Shown: positions 1 to 11,778 of the stretch, in pieces
Position numbering within the stretch: the first letter of the stretch is position 1
How the letters are laid out: each line of letters begins with the position of its first letter
Assembly: GCA_021396245.1 (NCBI GenBank)
Contig: WNYE01000122.1
Coordinates: 26,958 to 90,957, forward strand
Origin: Sporothrix humicola
Taxonomy: Eukaryota; Ascomycota; Sordariomycetes; Ophiostomatales; Ophiostomataceae
Reading direction: 5' to 3'
Length of the DNA: 64,000 nucleotides
Translations under genes and position numbers: made by a program
The notes under the pieces: model-generated
Databases searched by the model: none
Told to the model about the DNA's origin: nothing
Seen by the model: the letters and a program-made list of their open reading frames with translations, nothing else

Positions 1-1241
1 GCCGCCAGTGCCAGGTTCATTGTCTTGGGACGGTGCGTCGGCGGCGCAGCACGGCGCAAGGCCTCGGGGCTGCGCGAGCGGCTGCGGGCACGCGCCATGT
101 CACGCGACGGTACGACAATGTAGCGCGTGACAACGGCAATGTGCTTGTCGCGCAGCGCGCGCAGCATGGCCAGGCACGAGTCGTAGGCGATCGACAGTGG
201 GCGGTTCATACCCTTGGCCTGGTTGGCCAGCACGTACGAGCGGATGTTGGCCACCTCCTCGACGTCCTGGAGGAAACGGGCGTGCGCGCCCGGCATGTAC
301 TTGCGCATCTCCCGAATGAAATTGTGGTGCGCAGCCGCAGCCTTGGCCGCCGCCTCGGCATCACCAGCCTTGACGCCCGTCGGGCGGTGTTCCACGCCCA
401 GAACAATGTCAAAGAACTGGATCAGGCTGCTCTGCGCATTGCTGCCGCCGCTGTACTGGCGGTACTCCTGGTCCAAGCCGTCGCTGCGGCCCTCGTCGTA
501 GATCACGCCGTGCGGCAGGCCCGCGTCGGCCATGTTCTTGCTGCCCGCCAGGAAGGGCCGGATGCGGTGGTAAAAGACAGTGGGGTCGCACTGCTCATGG
601 AGGCGCTGCAGGAGCTCGCCGAGGTCGTCGAGGCGCTCGGCGAAAGCGCAGAGGCATGCCGTCACGGTATCGGCATCGTCCTCGCGCACGGCCTGCATGG
701 CCTTGAGCATGATGGCAATCATGGGTCCACCGCGCGCCTCCATGGCGACGGAGACAAGGTAGAACCACGATTCGTCAATGGAGCCCGTCAGCGTGTTGAG
801 TGTGGCCAGGTTCTCGAGCTGGTCGACGCCCTCGTCGACAAAGAGCGGCTTGAAGTTCCAGAGGCACACTGCCGCGTACGTGGCCACGGGCGGCACCTCG
901 AGGTGCTCCGAGATGGCCAGCAGCGGCACGGTGATGGGCGGCGGCAAGCGGTCGCTGGGGCTGTCACCACCCCAGATGTAGCCGTGAGCAATGAAGCAGA
1001 GGATGCTGTAGGCCCTCCGCCACTCCGAGTCGTGTTCCAGACCGACGGTGGAGAGCACGGGCAGACGGTCGACCACGCCGCGCACGCGACGGCTGAGAAT
1101 CAGTGCCTGCAAGTTGGCCACGACGGCCTCCCATTTGTTGTAGTACGGATCCGGCAGCCGGGCGAGGGGCAGCTCGTTGGGGAGGAAGCCGTGCTTGGGG
1201 GAGATGCCGTAGTCGGCGAGAACGGGAATTTTGGGAAGCAT
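1..1241 (-). CDS. IDO: Indoleamine 2,3-dioxygenase, 3' end cut by the window edge
   Basis: Heme dioxygenase that opens the indole ring of tryptophan to N-formylkynurenine, the first step of the kynurenine/NAD route. The frame starts at the ATG at 1241-1239 (MLPKIPVLADYG) and runs open to the window edge. Family marks: SWFYLVSVAMEARGG near residue 159, the GGSNAQSSL heme-pocket segment near 265-273, FFDIVLGVEH near 276-285, MRKYMPG, and LRDKHIAVV, where His367 fits the proximal heme ligand. After RYIVVPSR (residue 380) the annotated frame loses similarity, and the conserved GTGG motif appears in another frame at 12-1. Either an intron or a frame error lies between. An 80-base GT...AG segment (103-24) would restore the frame but has no obvious branch site. 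The family is certain; which fungal IDO paralogue this is cannot be told. Confidence 0.9.
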   Translation of the reverse strand, partial: MLPKIPVLADYGISPKHGFLPNELPLARLPDPYYNKWEAVVANLQALILSRRVRGVVDRLPVLSTVGLEHDSEWRRAYSILCFIAHGYIWGGDSPSDRLPPPITVPLLAISEHLEVPPVATYAAVCLWNFKPLFVDEGVDQLENLATLNTLTGSIDESWFYLVSVAMEARGGPMIAIMLKAMQAVREDDADTVTACLCAFAERLDDLGELLQRLHEQCDPTVFYHRIRPFLAGSKNMADAGLPHGVIYDEGRSDGLDQEYRQYSGGSNAQSSLIQFFDIVLGVEHRPTGVKAGDAEAAAKAAAAHHNFIREMRKYMPGAHARFLQDVEEVANIRSYVLANQAKGMNRPLSIAYDSCLAMLRALRDKHIAVVTRYIVVPSRDMARARSRSRSPEALRRAAPPTHRPKTMNLALA

Positions 1242-3763
1242 GCTGGGTGCAGTTCCGGGAAGGGCTTGCTATGCCTCTTGTTGGCCCTGTGTTTCAAGAA
1301 ACCGAGAAACAAGGTTTGTTGGTGTGTAGCTTTGTAAGAAGCCGAGGAGACTGCAGGTCACGAGGACGAATGTTTTGTGTTTTCGATTTTTGTTTGATTT
1401 TATGTGTTCTTTCGTCGGTCGATCGTTGTTTGTCGTTGGTGATGCTTTGGTTCGTATTGAAGCCCGTAAGTCGTGAGTCGTAAGCCGTGAAATTGGGAAT
1501 GTAGTTTGGGGTTTGGTATGCCGGGAAATGCTTGTAGAGCTTGGAAGCGAAGCAATTGGTTTGTTCGGCAGTGTAAGTGGTGATGATGGTTCAAGTGCCC
1601 GAGAGGTCCTGACGCAAGGAGTATACAGAATTGATTCTGTGATACTCCTCAGCCGTGCGAGTCTCTGGACGCGTGACCATGTGGTTTGGGAATAATTGTC
1701 TGGGGTTGAGAAAGAAAGAAAGAAAAAAAGAAGAAGAGAAAAGAGAAAGGAAGGGAGAAAAAAAGAGACAACGGAAGCCGACCGTAAAAAAACGGGGAAC
1801 TAACGGCGATTTATAATTTAGAGGCAGGCACACAGGAACGCCCCCGAAGTCGTCCCATCGCGCCTTCTTCCGCCTTCTTTGCCCCAGGCTATGCCGCTAA
1901 GATCATAGCTTGGAAAATTCAGGCCGCCCATGACCATGGAACCAGGCTCATCCAGGTCCCAGAGGACAAAGCAGGAACTATTTTTTGCGCTGCGCTGCTC
2001 CGCGCCTTCCCTTCCCACCCTCCAGGTTCTCAAAAGGCTACTGTCTCTCCAGTGCCCCGGGTTGCGAGAGGAGAAGCAAATTCCGATGGTCCGATTCTGG
2101 CCTCTGGTGTTGCGTCTTTTTGCACCCGATTTGGCACTAACAAAACAGCCAAGGGTACGACAGGGCAGGAACGACCGGAGGTCATTGAGGAGGAGGAAGG
2201 ATGGTCAGAAAGGCGTGCAAAAAATGGGAAGGCGCGATGTTGCGTGCGGAAGCTCTCTTTCCTGTTATTTTGATTTTGACATGTTCGTCTTCTTGCCCGC
2301 AGCTGCTCACATTGTTTCCATGCGATGCGCCCTCCTTCGTCCGGCCCCCGTCATCTTCTCTGCCGTTGTACGAAGTAGGCACGGGATCCACAGCGCCTGC
2401 CCTATTTTCTCTCCCCTCAGGCCACTCCTGGCCCGCCGGAACCGCGCTGTTTTGCTCTGGGCCAATGACGCTCCGACAGCGGCCTCTTAATTTTCATGTT
2501 CATCTCACAATTCATTTTTGAATTTGTCGTTGCCTCTCAATGTCGCACTCGGCATTCAATATTGACCTCGGGATTTATGAAATGTTGTGCCGTATTATGA
2601 GACGTCCTGTGATATTTTGTATTCTGTGTCTTTACTTCACGCGGGATGGGCTGAACATTCATTTGCTCTTTCGTGCCGAGTGGGAGAGAGGCACGCGATC
2701 GTTGTGAAATGCATGTGCGATGACCAGTCGTTCCTTCTTCGTTGGAAATGCAAAACATTACGGCGCACTGTCTGTGCAGATGCAGGGCCTGCAACTCGCC
2801 GATTGGGGAAGCTGCAGGGCTGTCTTTGTCAGTCCAGCCGCTCGTGCGCTCTTTCCGTTTGTCTTCGTCTCGAGGTCGACGTGGGGGGGAAGGCTGTATT
2901 TCTCCGAAGCCAACACCGAAAGCACGGAAAGAAATCCGGTCCGATGTAAAGGCAGGCGCAATGGGATCAGTTTTACGGCTGTCCAGTTGCCACACCTGTC
3001 GTCTTTAGAGCGGGCGACAAACCTGGCATCGATCAATTTTCAAGTTCAAACCAATACCCTGCATACGTCCTTTGCATTTGCCAGTTGTGCGATGAAAAAG
3101 CCGTCAACAAATGACATGTCTGTCCAACGGCTCCTCTTAAATCCACCACAAAATGCTAAGTCCACAGTTCACACACATACCAGTGACAGCACTTACACCA
3201 CGTAACATGGCCCTGTCGATTAGGCGAACTCAGTAGTGGACTTGACAATTCTCATTTTCTGGTCGATTTGGCGGGAGCTTTGTGAAACTCGAACATCCCA
3301 CCAAAATTTTGATGATTTACACGAGTCCGACTCAATTTTGCGACGCGGGGGTGGAGCACCAATCAATCGATTTGCCCAGACCAGGCCCATTAGCGCAAGG
3401 TTTACAGGGCCTCCAGGGCCCGTGCTTTGAGTGACATACACAGTAAAGCCTGGAAATTGACGCCACAGTTCAGCCACAGCTGCCTGGCCTCCAGCAACTT
3501 GAATGTCAATGAGCAATGGCGACCGATCCAAGCCTGGCCAAGCTTGCCCAGATAACCTGATACGGCCCCCACCTGAGCACTGGTTGCACGTAACACTATC
3601 GCCATCGTCACCGCTGCCTCCCCTCGCATCGAATTTCCAGACCACCCAAGCCGGGCCCGATACGCGCCGCCGCACAGCTCGACCGCCCTAGATGCACTCA
3701 TAACACTCGATTCCCTCCACCTCTGCCCGTTTTCCATCGACGCAGAGTCGACCGCCGCCCGCC
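1242..3763. other. Divergent intergenic region between IDO and VPS23
   Basis: About 2.5 kb serving as upstream region of both flanking genes. Short ORFs on both strands have no recognisable motif, no consistent start or splice context and overlap one another, so I read them as chance. The only clear structure is an uninterrupted purine tract at 1708-1768. Confidence 0.6.
1708..1768. repeat. 61-base polypurine tract
   Basis: Uninterrupted run of A and G on the + strand, beginning with GAAA repeats. It lies about 470 bases upstream of the IDO start. Pyrimidine-rich tracts on the coding strand are common in fungal promoters; a regulatory role here is only inference. Confidence 0.7.
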
Positions 3764-5772
3764 ATGGCTGTCCAGCAGCATGTGCTGAACTGGCTCTACA
3801 GCGTCCTGACGAGCGTGAGTATTGCGATGCGGAGATGACGATACAGCTTCCCATGAGCTTGTGCATCATTTGCTGACCACCTGCCCTTCTACAGGAATAC
3901 CAAGACGTCAACCGGACATACAACGATGTCTCCCAGGCGCTCTCATACTTTCCCTCGCTGTCACCACGAACTGATGTCCACAGTATGTCGACGATATAAA
4001 AACCCTCAAAAGTCAAAGCTTCCTCTAACCTTCCAGCCTTCCCAAATGGTGCATCAGCCCTTCTCCTCCACCTCTCCGGCACAATACCGGCCGTCTTCCG
4101 CGGCGCCACCTACCGCTACCCCATCTCACTATGGGTGCCACACAATTATCCTCGCGAGGCACCCCTCGTATATGTCACGCCAACCGAAAACATGATGGTC
4201 CGCCCAGGCCAGCACGTCGACCCCCAGGGACAGGTCTATCACCCCTACCTGGCCGGCTGGGCTGAGTTCTGGGACAAGTCGACGATTTGCGACTTTCTGA
4301 CCATACTGCGGGACGTGTTCGCCAAGGAACCGCCTGTCATTGCCCGCCAGACACCACGGCCAGCTCCGACACAAGTTCAAGCTCCGACCGCTTCGCCGAC
4401 TCCTCCTCCCATTCCTCCGCCGCCGCAAGAGCTCGCCTCGTCATCTGTTCCTCCAACAAATGCCACGCGGCAACAGCAGCAACCACCTCCACCGCCGCCA
4501 AAAGGCAATGTTACCCCCCAACAGCAGAGCGCCGTCTCCTCTGTCCACCACACTCCTTCACCACCACCCGTGCCGCCGCACCCATCATACAACAATGCAA
4601 CACCAAGTCCACCGCCATCGGGAAGTGTCCGGAGTTCATGGTATGGTGCCAGCCCACCACCGCCACAGGCCGTCGAAGCAGGCCCGTCAGCACGTAGCAC
4701 CAGTGGTGGCCCACCTGTTCCTGGACGCCCCGAACGCCCGGATCGGCCAGACCGTCCAGACCGGCCACCATATCAGCAGTCCCCGCTCGGCCAGCCGCCC
4801 ATGAGCCCGAGTCAACAACATCAGCAACCTCCGTATGCCTCGTACGGCCGGCCCCAACCACCGCAGCCATCCTCTACTTCCTCGCCGCCGCCTCAGCAGC
4901 AGTACGGACAGCAACCGAACAATAACTACTACCAGTACCAGCAGCAGCAGCAACAACCACCTCCCCAAGGATACTCTCAACAGCAACAGCCTCAGCAGGC
5001 ACCTCCACCATGCCCGCAACAGCAGCAACAGAACCCACAACAATATCAACAGTACAATCCGCAACAGCAGCAGCAGCAATATCCACCCCAGCCACAGCAG
5101 CCGCCGTTCCAGCAGCAGGTCCAGCCTCGGCCACGGCAGCCGCCACCGCCCGATCTCATGGACGAGCCTGCCAGCCCCGGTGGGCCCAATGCCGGCGCCA
5201 ACGGCATTAACGGCAGCAGCGTCAACGACCAGGCCAACTCGTCTGGCTCTGCCCAGCCGCCACCCGTGCCGCCCAACCCAGAAAAGGATGCCCTGCTGCA
5301 CCAGCTCGCCCAGACTCTGGCAGCTCAGCGCCAGCAGATCCGCGAGAAGAACGACTTGTCGCTGGCGGGTCTGCGTGCTCAGCGGGCCGCCATGTTGACG
5401 GCCGCCCAGCGTTTGCAACAGGACATGTCGGACGTGGCGCAGCTGTCGGCCCTGCTGACGAGCAACACGGATATTCTGCACGAGTCGCTGGCGGCGGCCG
5501 ACGGCCTGGTGGCGAGCAGCCAGCAGACGCCCGCTCCGGCCATTGACGATTTGCTGGTGGGCCCCACGGTCGTCGCGAACCAGCTGTACGAACTAGTGGC
5601 CGAAGAGCGCGCCCTGGCCGATGCCGTCTTCATGCTGGGCCGCGCCGTCGAGCGTGGACGCGTGAGCCCGGCCGTGTTTGCCAAGATGACGCGGTCGCTC
5701 GCCCGCGAGTGGTACCTGAAGAAGGCACTCGTTCGCAAGGTTGGCCGTGGCATGGGTCTTGCGTCAGCATAG
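3764..5772 (+). CDS. VPS23: ESCRT-I subunit Vps23/Tsg101 (UEV domain protein)
   Basis: Binds ubiquitinated cargo on endosomes and starts multivesicular body sorting with Vps28 and Vps37. Model: exons 3764-3814, 3895-3982 and 4037-5772 (624 aa). Introns of 80 and 54 bases have GTGAGT/GTATGT donors, CTGAC and CTAAC branch sites and CAG acceptors, and the joined exons give a continuous UEV domain (about residues 15-145). That domain contains the YHPYL segment (HPYL at 115-118) and the W-x-F/T-I-x-D-F-L end typical of the family. Residues about 150-455 are a Pro/Gln-rich linker with poly-Q and poly-P runs. A coiled coil follows at about 462-535, and a steadiness box at about 558-620 (VSPAVFAKMTRSLAREWYLKK). 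The UEV lacks a catalytic Cys, as expected. Start chosen because MAVQQHVLNWLYSVL resembles fungal Vps23 N-termini. Confidence 0.95.
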
Positions 5773-6170
5773 AGTCTCGATGCCGGCTGTCCGCATGCTA
5801 GCTGCCCACTGTCTTAATTTTCTCGCAACGTGTTGCAATTTTGCGAGCCTTGTTTTTCTTTGCCAATTTTACAAGCTTTATTTCCTACGTTTTCCGCGTT
5901 TTTCACCGTCACATTCGCAAGAAGAGTGATAATTGTAAATATGTCTTTGATAAGCATTGAGCAATACATACATGTAAGACGAAGTAGCGTATACCAGTCT
6001 TCTTTTTTCCCCGTACAGTTTTCTTTAATTAATAGAAGCAAGCTGCAAACAACAATAAACCATCTTCCTAAAATACGCAATGTTCATAACATCCGATAAA
6101 AAAAGTCGTACTATCGATGCTTCAAAGCCGTCCACATGAATTCCACAACTGACAAGCACGTGGTGCCCAT
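5773..6170. other. Convergent 3' intergenic region
   Basis: About 400 AT-rich bases between the stop codons of VPS23 (+) and the unrecognised gene (-); expected to hold both 3' ends. No gene seen. Confidence 0.6.
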
Positions 6171-8433
6171 TCATGCGCGGAAAAGATATGACAGGCCGCT
6201 CGAGCTCCGTTCTCTCTTTTTACCAATGGCGACAAGATGCTCGATGCCATCGACGCGGACCGGCCGTGGATGATGCAGTTCACAGTTTGCCTCGGCGCCA
6301 ATCATAGGAGAACCGGTTTGAGCGGTAATGGCGGTAATTTCTGTGGCTGATAAGATGGTTGCATCCTCTTCTGATGGATCTCGTCCGTCAGGACGGCGAA
6401 TAAAGGTATCTGTGCTGCTGCTGCCTTGTGAGTCCACCATTGGGGCCGTACCACTGAGGGGGGTGTCGTCCACATCACGAAGCGCAGATTTGCTTGACTT
6501 GCGTCGACTCCAGCTCCAGCTTCGAGAGCTGTTCTCCTTTTCTTTTGAAGAGCGTCGGATGTTGGCCTCGCTGCCTTGGAAAGCCACCCTAGACTGCTCT
6601 CTTGAACCGTGGGCGTGGCCCCAAACCCACGATCTCCGGGGCATATTGACTGAATTGTCTGTAGATGTCAATGGCGCTTGTTTACCAAATGCATGTCCCT
6701 TGTCTTCTGCTGCCATTCCCGATGTAGGGTGGTTTTCAAGTGCAAAAATCTCGGCTATAAGGCCGTGATCACTCCCTTTCTCTTTTGATTCAGAAGAAGA
6801 ACTGTGATCTCGCGAGCTCCGTCGGTGAAAGTGTGACGACAGCCGTCTCCAGGAGCCCGAACTGCGCTTGGAGTGAAGGAAAGCTCGGAGTTTGGATCTT
6901 GAAACACTGTCAAATTTGTTCTCCTCGGAACGATCCACGGTTCGATGATTATCAGCCTGCTTTTGAGGAACATGACATGCATCGTTGCGACTCGGACTGT
7001 GATGGTTGGTTCTTGTAAGTGATGGAAATACCGGGGCCAGCGTGGTCTCCAATCGAGTCTTGATCCTCGGCGCCGCCTGTCGTCCTAGAATTTTGTCTTC
7101 GTACTGCTTCTCGGGAGTCAGTCTTGGCATAGAATGGGTAGACATGTTGTTCGGCCGTGGCCGGTCAAAAATCATGCGCAGGTCTGCAACAGAGGCAGCC
7201 TTGTGGCCAATTTTCGATTGACGGAGCATTGGTGCCACTTTGCTGCGGACGGCATCTTGATCTGTGAAATGCTTGACCACGGCCGATATCTCGCTTGTCT
7301 CGTTCGACCGAGACGGCTCATTCAGATCAACCTTGGACGGTTCGTGCTTAAAATATGGTGGAAGACTCTTTCGGGGCGTTGCCTCTGGTGACGATTCATA
7401 CTGCTCTTTTCTAGGCTCAGGCTTGCTGTGGCTTCGAGAAGCTTTTGTAGCAACCATCTCAGCTGTTTGTCTTGCCACAACAGGTGTTTGTGCTGAGACC
7501 GTGGTGTCGACCTTTGTTCTTAGAGAGAATGATCTGATGGGTGACTTCCTCGCAGATGCAGCCCCGGTCAGGGCAAAAGGTGTATACAGGGACGACTTTG
7601 TTAGGGGTGTCGGCTCGATTGGCGCCATTAGTCTGACCAGATTGACCGGATGAGACTTGCGAGGAGTGGACGTTTGGTTACCGGCATTGATGCGGCCTGG
7701 CGAGGCAGGTGCTTGGGATGCTTTCGCACCGGGTGACCTTTTTGGGATGTTTTCAATGGGATTGAGTACCTCACTGTCGAACCTGTGCGGCGAGACAGCC
7801 TTCGTAGTAGTGTCATGTCGGCTTGGGGAGGCGAGGCTGGCAAGGGATTTCTTGCTCTTGATGGGCGTCTTGATATCGGCCTTGTGAGGCGCAGTGGGAG
7901 ATCCCTCCTTGTCGTCCAGTAAAGGGTCTCGAACTGCCTTCCATTGGGAGCTTCCAACTGACTGCCAGTGAACTGGCCGTTTTGTGTCAACATGGGGCTG
8001 AGACACCGCATCAGTGTCGGTCACTAATATGTATTGTTAGATGATCTCAGATGAAATGCAGCAAATGGTATGGCAACTTACAGGCCGCCCGTGACAGTCG
8101 ACTTCCACGACTATTCTCTTTGCCCACAGGATCACTTCGATGAAGTTCTCGAGTCTGTGCCTCTGCTTGGAACTTTCGAGCCTTCCAGCCATCCTTGTTC
8201 TCCCCTTTTGAAACCTTCCTCTGTGTGGTGGCCGAGAAGAAGGGGTTGTTGGATTTGTGCGTGCCGGATGACGAGCGTCTCTAACTGCCGTCTCCCGTGC
8301 GGTGCTGGTCGGTCGGATATGAATTCTCGGATCCGGTATGCGATGAGTCCATGCTCTGCCGGAAGCTGGCCGCCGACGGCTGGAACTGGGGATGGAGCAT
8401 CGATTTCCTCGGAGAGAGTGTGGAGTGCTCCAT
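6171..8433 (-). CDS. Unrecognised basic, serine-rich protein; 5' exon holds an in-frame stop
   Basis: The main exon (8023-6171, 617 codons) is open and ends SSGLSYLFRA. An intron at 8081-8024 (58 bases, GTAAGT donor, CTAAC branch, TAG acceptor) joins it in phase to an upstream exon. That exon reads back through RRSSSGTHKSNNPF to the ATG at 8433 (MEHSTLSPRKS), except for a TAG at 8283-8281. The composition before and after the stop is alike (Ser, Arg, Lys, Pro, Gln), so the frame looks truly coding. The cause could be a nonsense mutation, a sequencing error or an intron I cannot place; the GT...AG pairs tried did not give the right phase. The product would be about 734 aa, highly basic and low-complexity, with no transmembrane segment or domain I know. 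A basic stretch around SKLRAFLHSKRSSGSWRRLS might be a nuclear or membrane-binding patch. Function unknown. Confidence 0.6.
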
Positions 8434-11400
8434 AGCAAAAGATATCGTGAAGACGAGTCCGAATAGGGGCCAATGGGGTGTGTCAAACGTCAATTTCCAA
8501 TATGAAACGAGAGGTATCCAATCAAGGTGATGTTTTGTCCAATTGGCGTTGCAGGCGAATTCGGGGATGCGATGCAGGCAAAGACTGTGCTGGTGATGAT
8601 TCTTTGTTTTGTTCCCCTATTCACATCCCGTCGTTTACTGCATTGTTGCTACAGAAATCACAAGCCAAGTTGGCAAGTCCGACCTGTCTAGTTTACTCCT
8701 TCCTTTCAAGGCGATACATTGCCCTTGCTGCATTCGTATTCTACGTGCACGTTCCTTCCTACATCTCAGCTGAATGTGTTCGAAGAAGGTGCTTTCTTGC
8801 GCCTTCCATTTTGGTGATCTGGAATTCATCGAGGAAGGAGAGGATCAGTGTCCTTCCCGCATATTCTCCGCGGCGATTATTTTTGTAAATCCCGCTTCCC
8901 CTTTTCCCATTTTCAGATTTGTTTCCCTCTTCATATGCCAACTTTTCGTCCTTGAAGTCAATACCGCTTCTGCACAGACGAACCAAATCGTCACGACAGA
9001 ATATACCTCCAGCCACCGCATGGTTCCTTTGGATGCATTCCAAAGCATGTGCCATTCCATTCTATGGCAGCTTTCCAACGGCATGTTCCGTCCAAATCGC
9101 CCGCAAGCTCACGGTCATTTTCCAAATTTCACCGTCACCGACACCAAAAAGTTGCTCGCCACATGACGATGTGCAAGTCGCCGTAAGTAGTACAGACCCA
9201 AAAGACATCGCTTGCCCGGTGGAACTCTACGCGGAGAAAGTATCTCAATCGAAGTAGCCGCACGCATAACTGACAAAATATTGCAGATTTGCAGGGTTCG
9301 GTACCTTTTTGAGCATTTTTACTTCGACTCAGTAAGGATTTTTGCTAGAACACGGTGAATGTGGATTAATAGAATACGACCTTATCAACTCGACCGCGCA
9401 AGCCACGCAAACACCGACGATCACAAACCTTGACAGCCCAGGAAGCCTTGGCCTGGTGATATTGTGCAATCGACCCACGTGGTGGAGGCCAGCCAGCAAA
9501 AACAAAGAAAGGTCGATGGGACGATGTATCGCTGTATCTCTTGTCAGCCGTCCATTATCGATGCAAAAATTCAGATGCAGATGCAGTGGCATCTGAAGTC
9601 GCAGTTAAGATCCTTATGAGGCAAGTCAGACCCGTCCGTCCCGCTTTATTATGCTTCTCACTCTTTTTCGCCCTCCCCCTCCTCCTTGACCTCATGCTTT
9701 TTTCTTCCTGCAGAGTCTCGGTCGCCGTGTTAGGGGCCGTGCGACAAGTGGCCCCGTTCTTTGTGACTGCCGGAGGCTTGAGTTGTTTTTGTTCTCTTAA
9801 TTTTCTCCGCCTTCGAATAAGCTCCTAGGGTCGTTCTCCTGTTTTCCCATTTACAAGTCCTCTTAGTCGCTGGCCGGCGTAGTATCGACACTTTTTGCAC
9901 CGCACGTTGCCTTGGCCACTGGCCCGCACATACACCTTCTTGGCATCGTGACCCTCGGCATCCCGAAAGCACATGCAAAAAGTCATGTTCTGCGACATTT
10001 CAGTTACGCAAAATGATCTTCCGCGCAGCATTGGAGAAGACGAAAAACTGCAAGTGCATCGCCATCAAAGGTGTATCGTGCCTGATCTCGACATTCGGGA
10101 ACAAGTAGCCAAGGCTGCGGCGGCAAATCATCCCCAAAAGGAGACCGAACCAGCAGGGAAACTAGACATTGCCAATGAGGCAGAACAGGGCAGAGAGAAA
10201 TACACCAGACCCGACAAGGAAAGCCAGAACTGACAAACCGCAGCTCCTTGATTGGGCTGTACGCGTATAGCGTATAGGACTCAGGACTCAGGTGCCGGCT
10301 CCGAGAGACGAAAAGCTTCTTTTATGCAACCATCAGGCACATGCATACGGGGCGAGATCAAGTGCTTGTAAGTGCAAGACACCACTAACATCGACCTACA
10401 CGACAGTGTGCCCCTGACCGGGTGGAAGCAGGTGAGTGGTGGCACGCGGGCACGGCCATTAGCCAGCTGGTGGCGAGTTCACTCTGTTATTCTTTTTATT
10501 CTGATTCGCTCCGGTATTTCTGTTCTGTTGTTTGTGAATATCGAGTCATTTTCTGGTATCGTTCGATGTACTTTTTGCATCCTGCTCGTATTTCGACTTG
10601 CTCTCTTTCTCTCATGCCAGCTACTTTTATGCATCGCATGTCTCCTCATCGTGTCTTCCATCCCATTTTGCCCTGTTTTTCTGTGGTTATTCCGGCTCGT
10701 TTGGGCACAAAGTTGGCTCCTTCTCTTTCGCTGTTAGCGCTGGTGATCACTTGTTATTTTGGGGATTTTATTATTTTGTTTTTCCAGAACATCCAGGCAT
10801 TTCAACACCCTCGACACCTTTTTTTGACTGCGCCGTCAGGTGTCCACCCCTCCTCCGGGCTCCTAACGGCGTCTCCATCCCCGGGACCGCACTTTACGCC
10901 AAAAAAGTCCAAAAAGTCCAAAGTCCAAAATGAGTGATGACCCAGAAATTTGCTTCTTCGAGAGCCTCGCCCAATCGTCGACAGCACATGGTCAACGTTA
11001 GCTCCAGCCGTTGCGGCAGGGAGAGTGGGCGCGAGGCAAGACGGACTTGGATGGCAAGAAGGGGGGGTCGCCTGCCGCGTACCTTGCCCCCCCTGTCCGA
11101 CAGCGAGCCGGCCTTCTGTCAAGCCAACCCAATCAGGGACGAGAGCGGGCGATCTTGCGACCAAGAGGCACTAAACGCGACCCAAATCGACACTTACAAG
11201 CACTTTGGAGGTTGGCGCGCGAATGAGAAGCCAGGGAAAGCAACCCTTGTTACGATACTTTCTTATTATCGATGTTATTTACTCCGTGCAGAGTACGAGT
11301 ACGGGGAGCTCAAGGTACAATCTCAAAGGAACCGAGAAAAAAGCACAGCCCATTCTCCGTACTGGGAACTGCATCCGCCCGAGAGTGAAACGCCATGAAT

Positions 11401-11778
11401 TCCGCACTTGTACCTTTTATTTTGTGTAAAAAAAAAAAAAAAAAGGTCGGGAAGGATTGCGGTAGGCTTGGCCGTATGGAAGTGCGAGAAGGATGCAGAG
11501 AAGGGCAGAGCTGGGAAAGGATAAAGTCGAGATGACGTCCACCTCCTTTATGGGATGAAGACGAAGGTTGTCTGTTAGTCTTCAGGAACGAACAAACACT
11601 CTTATTTGATCTGTCTGGTTTGAATATCTGGTAAGTTGTTTACTTGTCATCTGATTTCGCAGTTTGATTTCCTTGTCATTGCTTTTGATTTATTCATACT
11701 TTTTTTTTGAAAAAGAATTTGTGCACATCGTTTCACTTATACCACAATGCCTAACATATCACAGCCTCACATCTCATT
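8434..11778. other. Divergent intergenic region, 3.3 kb
   Basis: Upstream of both the unrecognised gene (-) and the acid phosphatase (+). Many small overlapping ORFs on both strands, none with a recognised domain. A minus-strand ORF near 9825-10031 has two Cys pairs (CMC and CKKC) but no other support. A 17-base A run lies at 11428-11444. I see no convincing gene. Confidence 0.5.
11428..11444. repeat. Poly(A) homopolymer, 17 bases
   Basis: Run of 17 A on the + strand about 335 bases upstream of the acid phosphatase start. Poly(dA:dT) tracts disfavour nucleosomes and are common in fungal promoters; function here is inferred. Confidence 0.8.

Noticed and set aside
33..1337. Long + strand ORF of 434 codons over the IDO gene
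   Set aside because: Antisense shadow: it lies opposite the well-conserved IDO frame and has no motif of its own.
1930..2490. 186-codon + strand ORF between IDO and VPS23
   Set aside because: No domain, composition close to random, overlaps several other ORFs.
4687..5481. 264-codon minus-strand leucine-rich ORF over VPS23
   Set aside because: Antisense of the CAG/CCA repeats that code the Pro/Gln linker; not a gene.
9825..10031. Minus-strand 68-codon ORF with CMC and CKKC pairs
   Set aside because: Only two Cys pairs, no recognised zinc-finger spacing and no promoter or splice support.
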